From: Heterostelium multicystogenum
Lineage: Eukaryota; Evosea; Eumycetozoa; Acytosteliales; Acytosteliaceae
Direction of reading: 5' to 3'
DNA length: 64,000 bases
Assembly (NCBI GenBank): GCA_003667245.1
Contig: RCNN01000062.1
Location: 1-64,000 of the forward strand
Part shown: positions 54,225 through 64,000 of the stretch, piece by piece
How positions within the stretch are numbered: position 1 is the stretch's first letter
How the letters are laid out: each line of letters opens with the position of its first letter
Made by a program: the position numbers and the translations under genes
Notes under the pieces: model-generated
Told to the model about the DNA's origin: nothing
The model's input: the letters and a program-made list of their open reading frames with translations, nothing else
Database searches by the model: none

Positions 54225-55728
54225 TTATTTTACAAAGGGATGGGATTGTTCCCAATCGAGATCATCCTTTAGCTCTCTGAGTGCCTTGGTGATATCCCAG
54301 TCGTTATTGACGAGATAGGAACGGGACTCCTCTTTGGAGATGTTCTCAGACACAGCGAAGAGCTGGATCATCTTTCTGCGCTTCTCCTCTTCAGTTTGGG
54401 GAATCGGTGCCTGTGTGGTCATGTTGATTGGACCCGAAACTGGAACGAGAAGTGTTTGGTGGGTAATACATGTATCATTCTTTATCAAATTGGTTCTCTT
54501 GATAACGTCGATAGTAGTATTGTACTTGATGGCCAAACCGGCAAGGGTATCGGAGACTTGAACACGGTGTTGAATCCATTGAACTTTATCAGAGGTTGTA
54601 ATTGGTTGTTGGGGTTGGGCTGTCGATTGCTGGAAGTAGTTATTGATGATAGGATATGGCTCTTGTTTGGCACCATATGGTGGTGGAGCAAACTGTTGAG
54701 TGGATTGGTTGCTCATTATGTTGGCATTGCTCATAATGTTACTCAGATTTCCGCTGCTCATGTGATTGCTCATTTGCAATGGTGGATAGTGGGAAGGAAT
54801 TGATGGGAGTTTGGTGGTGAGAATGAGGCCATACCTGGACTAGAGGACTGGAGGAAACGTTGATTACTAACTGATTGCAAGTAGATTTTCTTTTGGGTGT
54901 GGAGCGAGTCGATCCATGCTTCGGTTTGGTCGACAACTGGTGAATAGAGATTGTGATTACGTTGACCATCATTAATCACCAAACAGATACGATCACCATC
55001 GTCTGTTGACATTCTCTTAAAGGAAATAGTGATATCAGCCAACTGGAATACACGATGGACAGTCTTGTCTGTCTCATCGTAGTAATTGATCAATGAGCTA
55101 AAAGTCAATCTGAATCTACGCTTCTCCCAGAAACCAAGACGTTTACCTTGCTTTTTCAAAACACCTTCATAGAGAATACGCTCGGCACCAACATAACCGA
55201 AATTCAAGTTTTGATAGATTGGATTGTTTTGTTGAACAACCTCTGGTTTTGGAACTGTCATTGAACGAAGAATCTGTGATGTGTTTTCATCCTCGACATG
55301 ATATGTTGAGAAACATGGTGAAGCTTCTCTACCAACACGATTACAACACAACCATCTTTCCTCTCCTTTAACATAACTATATAAGAATAGAAAATGAATA
55401 TTAATATTTGTTATTTTTTGATTTGTTATTTGTTGTAGTTCACTTACTTGTCACGATGGTATGAACATGCTTGGTTATTGAATGAATCCATGTGATAATA
55501 GATCTTTGTACATTTAAGACAACGCTTGAGATCAGTGGCTGTTTCAAATTGTGGTGGTTGAGCTGGTTGTCCTGCCATTTGCATAGATGGATAAAGTTGC
55601 TGTTGTTGGAAGTTGTATGGAAGTGATTCCATAAGACCTGGTACCATCATTGGTTGTGTATTCATTTGGGGGTATCCATATTGTTGCTGTTGCACCTCAC
55701 CAAAATCATTAAATTGTTCGAAACCCAT
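54225..55728 (-). CDS. Zn-binding, PH and LysM domain protein with UBA-like tail
   Basis: The start at 55728 gives MGFEQFNDFGEVQQQQYGYP, a Q/P-rich leader, then a cysteine-rich module (KRCLKCTKIYYHMDSFNNQA, CSYHRD), joined over an intron at 55377-55447 to NYVKGEERWLCCNRVGREAS, so the Cys/His pattern is shared by two exons. A PH domain follows (ERILYEGVLKKQGKRLGFWE ... QTEAWIDSLHTQ, with the conserved late Trp), then a Q/N/P-rich linker. Next are a LysM domain (HRVQVSDTLAGLAIKYNTTI, LVPV) and a C-terminal UBA-like helical motif (MIQLFAVSENISKEESRSYL, NNDWDITKALREL). One frame slip lies near 54770-54850. LysM usually binds glycans, but there is no signal peptide, so this protein is predicted to act in the cytosol at phosphoinositide membranes. 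This is inference. Confidence 0.82.
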
Positions 55729-57889
55729 TTATGATTGTTTGATTTGTCTCGTCTGATTATTGCTCTGATTGATAACTTCTTGAAAATAATGCTTGAATTT
55801 CGTAAGTCTGTGACTATTAGATTACAAATATTAATATAATTGGCTACTATTAATATTTTATTCGAAATTGATTAACAACAACTATTTAATACACAACAGC
55901 ACTACAATTCTTTGTTGTTCTTATTATTAATAATCGACTATGATGTAAATAATAAATAAATAAATAAACAACACACTAAACCCTTTTAATCTACTTTTTA
56001 ATAATTAAATTAAAAACCAATATTAAAAAGGAAATGAAACCAATTAATTAATTACTATTATTATTTTTATTATTATTTAATTACTATGGTTGTTTGTTTA
56101 TTTGTTTATTTATTGTTTAATAATCAAATGAATGAAAAACAAAATAAAGTTATTCTTATTATTATTACTATTATTATGTGTATGTTATTATTAGCTATCC
56201 TATCACTAAATTCAAAAAAACAAAAAATAACTGTTAAATAAAACAAAAAAATAAAACTAAACCTGGTAACGGAATTTTTGCAGTGGCTATCCCACTCAAC
56301 CAGGATTTAAATATTCACAAAAAAATGTCGGAACTTTTTGTTTTTTTTTTTACATTATGAGATATTGCATGGGAAAATAATGCGATATGATTTTTTTTAA
56401 GATTGTTGGTTAAAAACAGAGTGACAACAATAATAATTATAAACTTTGTGCAAATTAATTAATTTGTGATGAAACAGGAATTAAAAGAAGATCGTTGGGT
56501 AAATGAACGAATGAGTGAATTGGTTTTTAAAACTGGTTGCTACATTAGTTTACAACTACCTGATAATTTACATTATCCTGGTTATTATAAACTAATCATA
56601 ATAATAATAATAATATAATAATAAGGAGTGGAGTGTGATGTAATACAATGTTTATATGTATGTATGTCTGAATTATCCAAACTAATAAACTAAAATAACA
56701 CAAAGTTGTTTATAATAGATCCCAGGCAAATGCTGAGGGTGTCTGTTTGAAATATAAGAAATGGGTTTAAATGTAGTGTGCTGTGTAATGTTATAATGTG
56801 TGATGCAAATCAAAAAAAAAATATACATACTTTATAAAAATGTAAACTTTAGATCTGCTGGTTACTAATGACTAACTATTTACTGCTAAACTAAACTAAG
56901 ACTAATTTAAAGTGGTGTTTTGTTTATTTGTTTGCTGTTTGGAGTAATGTTCTTGCCAATGATTCTGCCGTAACAATATTAACTCTCACTGCTGCTGTTG
57001 CTCTTTACTAGTTTTGTTGTTGGTGATTTATTTTTGTTATTTTTTTTGTTTTGCAGGAATATGAAATTTCCAAACAAAAATAGGTTGATTTGCAATTATT
57101 GTATTGTAATTGCAATCTTTTTATTATTTATATTTAAATCTAATAACCAATAAAAATCAAATAAAAAGAAATAAAGTTGATCTTTTTATCAATGAATTAA
57201 ACTTGATAATTCTTTTCTTTTTACTTTTTTTTTTTTTAAAATAAAATAAAGTTGAAACAAATAATTAAAAAAATTAAATATAAATAATAATAATAATGAT
57301 GAACAAATTAAACAAAGAGAAGAGATGAATTGGATGAAATAATGTGTTTTAGAGAATCGAAAATATAAAGGTTGGTTTTTCTTTTGAGTACGACGAATTA
57401 GTTCATAAGCGTTTCTGAGTTTGGTGAGTGATTCATTCCTCTGGGAGGGGCAGGTGTCCTGGTATTTTCTTTTGAAAATTGTTTTTATCAGCATTGCTCA
57501 ACAACAAAACATCCAATCACTGGGTGAATTAAAATCTCTGTCTCATCAATCTAGCCTGTTTTTTGTTTTTTTTTTGGCTAAAAATCATAAATGGTTTTTT
57601 TTGACAATTTCAATTTAATTTATTTTTATTTTTTTTCTCTTAGATTTGTCACCAGACTTCTGAATGACTGATTTATTATTCAACACCAATATTAGTTTGA
57701 TGTATCGATTTGTGCTTAGAACTGGTTTGGCAAAGTCTGGATGTCACTCACCTCAACAACAACAAATTCAGGTGTACAATGTTTTACCAGTAATTGCAGA
57801 TATAATATCAAATATCAATTAGTGACAAGTCTGATTGATTAAAATAAGGGTTATTTCAATAAAAGATAATTAAACTGATGCAGAGTTAT
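55729..57889. other. Intergenic, AT-rich
   Basis: Upstream region of the PH-LysM gene followed by about 1.5 kb of low-complexity sequence with AAT/TTA runs. A minus-strand frame at 57189-57494 is largely poly-T derived and is not supported as a gene. No RNA gene is recognised. Confidence 0.45.
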
Positions 57890-59151
57890 TCAAAACTGGA
57901 TGGGTGGTGTACCTCTCAACACGTTGCGCAGTGTCAACAGATTCAATGGAATGGTGTTACCAACATTCAAGACTGGCAGATTAAAGGCAGGAGTTGCTGG
58001 CAGCGTAACCTGACCATCTGCATTAATTACAAGACCAGGAAATCCATTGAACAGACTGGAAGTAGGGATCTACAGTTAATTATGTTAGAAATTATGCAGT
58101 TGAGGTCTAGTTAGATAGACTTACCTCGAGTGTATAAACTGGGTTTGGCGAAATACCAGGAGGTACAGTCGCCGTATTTAAGTGACCATGAATAGGATAG
58201 ACAAATTCAGCCGGGAATTCAGGTATCGGAGCAGGCGTAGCAGGAGGGAGGAATCCAGGTATTGGTCGTCTTTTTCTCCACTCTTTCTGGAAGTATTCTC
58301 TAATTGCATCTCGAGAAGTGTGGTGAAGAGGGGTTGTTCCAAAGGATACCACGGTTTGAGGGAGCCTTGTTGAATGTCTGCGCAGATAGAGAAGGCTATC
58401 ATTTGGAAGGTATTGTCACTTCTTTTGGGCCAAAGGGATATGCACAGTACGATCTGTAGTCTGTTGTATCCAACAAATAACGCTTGGCCTTGGTATGAAG
58501 AGACTTGAGCGACTGAGTGACCCCAACTTCAATTATCATAGTTGGAAAAGGGTCACCATCTTGGTTGGCAGTTAAACCTGCTCTAATTATTGGAGTGAAC
58601 GATCGGTCAGCTTGTTGTGCTTTTGTGCCTGGTACTAGAGTGAGATCAATGGCATCTGTTCCTTGGAGATATGGACCCAAGTCTGTACCTCCCTGTGCCC
58701 ACGATCTCGAGAACCAATTAGCAAGCAATTCATGAGCTTTGGAAATAACAAGTTCATAGATGAGTACTGATCCGTCGATGTAGGCAAGTCGATTCTTGAG
58801 ACCTCCTAAGAGGTTATGTTCATGTCTAGATAAGAACTTCTCAAGTGTCACATTCTCAGCGATTGTATATGGTTCAAGCTCTACTCTATCGCTTTCATCT
58901 CCATCGGTTCTCCTATGTGAATTTAGATGGGACTATAGATTGTCTTAGTGTTGAATTGTATAATACCATTTGATATATATATATTTATTTACCTCTCTAA
59001 GGTGCATGATTATAGACTCCCATGTTTGATAATCTTGAGGGACATCATGTTTCTGGGTGCTGTTAACAACTTGAGTGACATGTTGTGCTTGTAATGAACC
59101 ACTCTTTACCTTCTTTGTTGTAGGCCTCTGTACTGATCTCTTGGTTGACAT
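57890..59151 (-). CDS. PD-(D/E)XK nuclease-like protein (Uma2/crinkler-type core)
   Basis: Exon 1 starts at 59151 (MSTKRSVQRPTTKKVKSGSL), basic and nuclear-like, and splices near 58937-58995 to SHLNSHRRTDGDESDRVELE. The core reads TLEKFLSRHEHNLLGGLKNR, FSRSWAQGGTDLGPYLQ, ADRSFTPIIRAGLTANQDGD and FPTMIIEVGVTQSLKSLHTK. The D-x-S-F-x-P and I-I-E-V-G-x-(S/T) motifs are those of a restriction-endonuclease-like domain found in many fungal and amoebal proteins. After a frame slip near 58400 the protein continues DAIREYFQKEWRKRRPIPGF, PVYTLE and, beyond a second intron (about 58077-58125), IPTSSLFNGFPGLVINADGQ, ending GTPPIQF at 57890. Such genes are often multicopy; catalytic activity is inferred from the motifs only. 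Confidence 0.65.
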
Positions 59152-60120
59152 TGTTAGAGTTTAATTTGATGATTATTTATCATTCCCTATGGCGGAGGTC
59201 ATGATAAAACTAGTATAATAATTCAATGTATACAAATGAATGACTCAATGCAGAATAAGATGAAATAAAAATATGATAAATAGCTATGTATTCGCTCAAA
59301 TAAAAGAGAGAATCAAATGAGTGACATTACTTCACCACTCACAATCAAAGGTTAAGACCCATCAATATCAAACAAACTTCCAATATCTGTTAGGAAACAT
59401 TGTCGAGACATCCAATCATTACATGTAAGATATTTGATTCGTTCAAAGAAGGTCATTCACAAATAACACTAATCTCTTTTTATTGTCACCCAACTATTGC
59501 TTTCAGTTTGAGAAACCATTCTTGGATACTTTGAATTTATCGAAGTAGTTCCTCCTATTTACACCCAACTTTTGTGGATCTTAACCAAAAGTTGATATGA
59601 TGTATGTCATATAACAACTATTTAAGGTTAGGGATCATTCAAAAAGATTATGTTTAGTTAGAGAACAAAACTGAATTACAATTCCCAACTTGTTGTTTTT
59701 GATGAGTGTTATAGTGAAAAATCCCTTGTTTTACAATAGATTAAGAATAAAAGTTTAGGATGTCATCCTCCCACTTCCATTTATATTATTAAATTTAATT
59801 ATAATTTGGGTATAATTTTCCAATGAATTCCTGATTTTTGTTTTATATAGAAATTGGGGTAGTAATAGTCTTAGATTTATATAAAATTTATTTAGATATA
59901 TTGAGAATAACTAAGACTTACTTTGAAACAAAATGACACAGAGATTCATAGTTTAAGGAAGTTTAAATGAGATATCAATGATTTTCCCTTAATATTCCTT
60001 AAGTGTGGCAAAATTTAAATTGAAAAAATAAATGTGTGTGTGACTTGCACCTACAAAGTTCAAAATTAGATCTTCATATTTTTAGTTTGCTCTAGAACTA
60101 GTTTTATTAACAAGTCAATA
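59152..60120. promoter_or_regulatory. Divergent upstream region of nuclease-like (-) and GET3 (+) genes
   Basis: About 1 kb between two divergent start codons. It holds AT-rich sequence with no supported gene, and must carry both promoters. Confidence 0.45.
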
Positions 60121-61563
60121 ATGTCTACAACAACAACAACTACTACAAACAATGCTTCATTCGATGATGATTATGAGCCAACTATAAATAACTTACTTGA
60201 GAAAGATACATTAAAGTGGATTTTCGTTGGTGGAAAAGGTGGTGTTGGTAAGGTATGTATATGCAGCTTAAGTTGTTAATCTTTGGTTGATCGGTTGGTT
60301 GCTGTGATACAGAGTCGTTGGTTTGCTGAGATCTTGGTTGTGTTGAGTTTGAAAGTCATGTTGATGTAAACTAATATCATGATTGCTAATTACTCCTCTA
60401 ATAATAGACTACAACATCATGCAGTATTGCTATTCAATTGGCTAAGGTCAAGGAGTCAGTTTTGTTGATTTCAACAGATCCTGCACACAATCTAAGTGAC
60501 GCTTTCGGTCAAAAGTTTACAAAGCATCCATCATTGGTCAATGGTTTCCCAAATCTATTTTGTATGGTAAGCAGGAACTCATTATCAGAACGAAGTACAT
60601 CGTCTAAAATAGCTTATTGATATGAATTTAAACTACAATAGGAAATTGATCCCACACCAGATCATGACGCACCAGAATTTATCAACAAGCAAGGTCCAGG
60701 TGGTTTAATGGATTTCCAAGAGCTTGCAATGTCAATTCCAGGTGTAGATGAAGCAATGAGTTTTGCAGAGGTTATGAAGTTAGTCCAAAATATGAAATTT
60801 TCTGTTATTGTTTTCGATACTGCTCCAACTGGACATACTCTTCGTCTTTTGTCAATCCCATCATTGCTTGACAAAGGTATTGCCAAGTTCATGGATAACA
60901 ATCTCTCGGGATTATTTTCTACTGTATGTATCTGCTTTCTCTCAACCAAATCATCACTCTTTACTAATACTTCAATCTACAATATTTTTAGTTAGGAAAT
61001 GTAGTAGGAACTGAACACTCACCAGACCAAATTAATTCAAAGATTTCATCAATCAAGAAGACAATTGAAGAAGTTAACACTCAATTTAAGAATCCAGTAT
61101 GTTATTTAGGAACTTGTGTAGATAAATTCATTCACTAATCTCTTTAATCCTACAGGATGTTACAACATTTGTACCAGTGTGCATTCCAGAATTCCTTTCA
61201 CTCTATGAAACTGAGAGATTGATTCAACAGTTGACAAAGTTAGATATGGATGTACAGAATATCATTGTAAATCAAATAGTTTATCCAGAGAATGGTACGT
61301 AAAAGGTTAATTTGTCGATAAATTTGGAGATATCATATTTATTAATGATTTTTATAGAATGTGGACTTTGTCATGCAAGAAGAAAGATGCAACAGAAATA
61401 TCTTGACCAAATGGCAGATCTCTATATGGATTTCCATGTAACAAAGATGCCATTATTGAAAGCTGAAATCAGAGGAGTACCATCACTCAGCATATTTTCT
61501 GAACTTTTGACTACCCCATACGATCCTTCAAAGCCAGTCGTATTGCCAACCGAAGAGAAATAA
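60121..61563 (+). CDS. get3: GET3/TRC40 ATPase, tail-anchored protein targeting
   Basis: GET3 binds newly made tail-anchored membrane proteins and hands them to the ER receptor. Six exons read cleanly: 60121-60252, 60408-60566, 60642-60923, 60992-61096, 61156-61294 and 61358-61563, all with GT/AG borders. The P-loop is [16 protein letters not shown], spanning the first intron. Switch I is [18 protein letters not shown] and the switch II/A-loop region is [16 protein letters not shown]. The hydrophobic groove helices include [20 protein letters not shown]. The zinc-linked dimer cysteines are [16 protein letters not shown]. It ends LPTEEK at 61563. Length (about 340 residues) and motifs match eukaryotic GET3 rather than bacterial ArsA, which has two tandem domains. 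No frame slip is present. Confidence 0.95.
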
Positions 61564-61696
61564 ACAAATAAGATATGGATATTTAAGTAATGATATAAAA
61601 TATTATAATTGATTTATTGGTGAAGCTTTTGTGAAAAAAGAATTGATGTATGAATATCATGGTCTAAAAAAGATTTGTGTTGCAAGTAGCAATCTT

Positions 61697-64000
61697 TTAG
61701 TTAAATGAACCATCGAAACCATTGAATCCAGATAATAAAAATATGCTGTAGTAAGGCTTCTTTTCAATCTTGGAGCACCAATTCCAAGCTGATGTCAATC
61801 TACCATCGATACATGAACCTGCATCAAAGAAGTTGTCTGCTCCACTACCGTCGAATGCATGCTTGAAAAAGTCACTTAAAATTAACTGTGGAGCGTTTAA
61901 ATTAGTACAAATTAATTTTAGCAAAACATTGAGATCTCTAAACTTACCTTGATTAAATTCTTTTGGCTACCAAAAGTGTTTTGAATATATAATTGAAGAT
62001 TATGATCTTTAATCTTTGGAATGTGTTCGATGGCAATAACTATTGGGTTGAGAATACGAGAGATCTGGGTGTACTTATCGATAAAGGTAAGGGCATTGGG
62101 TACGTTATGATCTCCAAGATGAACAACGGATGAACCAACCCAGTATTGACCGACCTTGGTTTGGGCAGAATGGAGGATCTTACCCATAGCTGATGAAATC
62201 TTTGGTGCTTGTTGGATACGGTTCAAACCTTGACCAGTGTTACGGAGTGAGTATGAATTTCCACGGAGCAAATCAAACTCTGCCAAGTACCAGAGACGGA
62301 ACATATCGTGGAGGATCTTCTTCCAGAGTGTGAGTGATTGATAGACGTACATAAATTGTTTTTGGTGGGAGTGATTGAGACGAGCACCGGCTTGTCCTGG
62401 TGTGATTCTCAAAGAGAATTGATCTTCGGTATCTGGATCAAAGTGTGTCTTGAGAAGTTTAATCATTTTTCTTACAGAGTCACGATTCTCTCTGAGATAG
62501 GTGTGATTGTCACCGATTGAATAAATACATTGTTCGATTTGGTCTATTGATAGTGTCGATGAAGAGTACTTTTTGGCGAGAGTCTTAATGGCTTTTTCCT
62601 TAAATCTTATCTCTTGTTGGATTGTGTAACGATCCTTGCCATCTGGGAGCACTTCTTTGGTGGCAATCTCCAACAAAGGATCACTAAGAAGCTCGAGTCC
62701 ACCGAGCTCTTCCAAAACTGAGTAGACAGTCTTCAAGTCAGAGACCAATTCCAATCCGAGCGATTCTCTAATCTCACGCTGACTAGAATCTTGGAGCAAA
62801 TGAATCATCTTTCCATATTCAGATCTCATTTTTGCTGGATTCATAATCTTATGTCTTCTACCAATTTCAAAAACAGTTTGGAAAAACTGTTCATTGTCAG
62901 AGAAATCTTTCTTTTCAACTAATTGCTGTCCTTTCTTGAAATCACTTGAAAAAGAGTATTAATAAAAGCATGTTGCTTTAGTACTCATGGTCAATCTTAC
63001 CTAGCAACTAATAAACCACAAAGAAATAGCACAAATATGACGCAATTGATCGTTGATACGCTTTGGACGGTTGTTTACTTGGATATCAACTTTATCAGTG
63101 TATTCAGAGACATGAAGTGATGCCTCTAGAAGACGGAGAAGATTACGTTCTTGGAGTGTTAAACGCACTGGAATATATTTGGAACGCTCAGAGAAGTAAT
63201 TGTGGTTGATATTCTTGTCGGGCAGATTGTTTACTTTACGAGCGTAGACGTAGAACTCCTCGTCGTCCATATCGTCGTCATCTGCTCTGCGTCCATTTGA
63301 TACTTCAGTATTGTTGCTATCGTGAACCATCTGATTGAAACTACGATGACTCTTGAGTGGATCAGCGCCCAGACCAACTCCCAAACCTTTATTATTATGA
63401 TTATGATTAATATTATTAGTACTACTGTGTATCGAACCACTAACAAAACTACTATTATTATTATTTTGATTATGATTATTATTGTCGTCGTTTGGGAGTG
63501 GCGAATACTTTAGCTGATTGTTGTATATATTAAATATCGATTTATTAAATGCGGAGTTTCCCAAGATGTTCATCATTATTGGTTGTGTCGTCATTGATTT
63601 TATATTGCTATCCATTATAAGACTATTACTATTATTATTTTGGTTGCTATACCTACTTGAGATTTGTGATTGTAGCTTCTCACCTGCTGATGAGGTCGAG
63701 CCTGATGGTCTGTGTGGTCCATTCTCAAAGCTTTTCAAAAGAGATCCAGAGAGCAAGTCGGTGTATGTATGATTCTTTCTCTTTCCTCTTCTGTGAAGAG
63801 ACTAAATAAATGAAATCCATTGAAATTAGTTGCTCTGTGCTGCTATCTGCTGCTAACCTGTTACCTACATATCCACAGACCTCACATAGGTCGTCTTGAC
63901 ACTGATCGCAGTGAATGGAAGCTGGTTGATCTGTACACTCGACGCACATTCCCTTGGGAATGTCATCCTCTTCCTCAACCATATGATCGTTAGTGTCATT
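61697..64000 (-). CDS. B-box zinc-finger UPF0652/DUF2009 protein, 5' end off window
   Basis: A conserved eukaryotic protein of unknown function. The first exon in view begins in frame at the window edge and carries MVEEEDDIPKGMCVECTDQP, then HCDQCQDDLCEVCGY, a B-box zinc finger continued after an intron as SLHRRGKRKNHTYTD. A Ser/Asn-rich linker follows, then the DUF2009 domain: RLTLQERNLLRLLEASLHVS, a splice at 62945-63000 into SDFKKGQQLVEKKDFS, FFQTVFEIGRRHKIMNPAKM, SEYGKMIHLLQDSS and SSVVHLGDHNVPNALTFID. The last intron (61886-61947) leads to LILSDFFKHAFDGSGADNFF and an end at GFNGFDGSFN. A frame slip lies near 63030. Zinc ligands fit a B-box of the TRIM type but without RING or coiled coil in view. 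Confidence 0.82.

Noticed and set aside
57189..57494. 101-codon minus-strand frame with hydrophobic middle
   Set aside because: The hydrophobic part comes from poly-A/T tracts. The first 40 codons look slightly better, but no splice or domain evidence supports them.

Overview
The window is nuclear DNA from a dictyostelid social amoeba. It is AT-rich and full of A/T homopolymers. Coding runs of CAA/AAT give poly-Q and poly-N tracts. Introns are short, with GTAAGT/GTATGT donors and T-rich/AG acceptors. Several families are typical of dictyostelids: ComC-like IPT/TIG-EGF receptors, 'NRTEGC' ankyrin proteins, and a tRNA-gene-targeted retroelement. The coding GC and the ankyrin family suggest a Heterostelium- or Cavenderia-like lineage rather than D. 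discoideum, but this cannot be fixed from the window.

Layout. 0-6 kb: a broken poly-Q/AT-hook gene, SEC23 (COPII coat, minus) and an ALKBH1-type dioxygenase (plus). 6-17 kb: a large ComC-like receptor (minus), a small protein with papain-like-fold motifs, a TMEM50-like membrane protein, a conserved unknown gene and an ankyrin gene. 17.5 kb: a tRNA-Leu-like locus with its 3' half upstream of its 5' half. 18-22 kb: phospholipid scramblase, LOG-type phosphoribohydrolase and a secreted GH9 endoglucanase. 22-32 kb: a small coiled-coil protein, a small heat-shock protein, a NERD1-like FG-GAP membrane protein, ribosomal protein uL13/L13a and an STN1-like OB-fold protein. 35-42 kb: P4-ATPase lipid flippase, a four-helix membrane protein and a decayed ankyrin gene. 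42-49 kb: a second small heat-shock protein, a second ComC-like receptor, tRNA-Lys(CUU), and a 5'-truncated retroelement inserted 43 bp upstream of that tRNA. 51-64 kb: cytochrome P450, a PH-LysM-UBA-like protein, a PD-(D/E)XK nuclease-like protein, GET3, and the start-truncated end of a B-box/UPF0652 gene.

The genes do not form one pathway. Two lipid-distributing proteins (scramblase and P4-ATPase), two membrane-trafficking or insertion factors (SEC23, GET3) and two adhesion/signalling-type receptors are present, but each has its own spacing and promoter.

Many otherwise well conserved genes carry single-base frame slips (SEC23 worst), while GET3, L13a, the 42 kb heat-shock gene and the STN1-like gene read cleanly. 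Consensus error is a likely cause for essential genes, and real decay for the ankyrin remnant. The most unusual element is the circularly permuted tRNA-Leu-like gene, which has Pol III boxes in swapped order and a T6 terminator.
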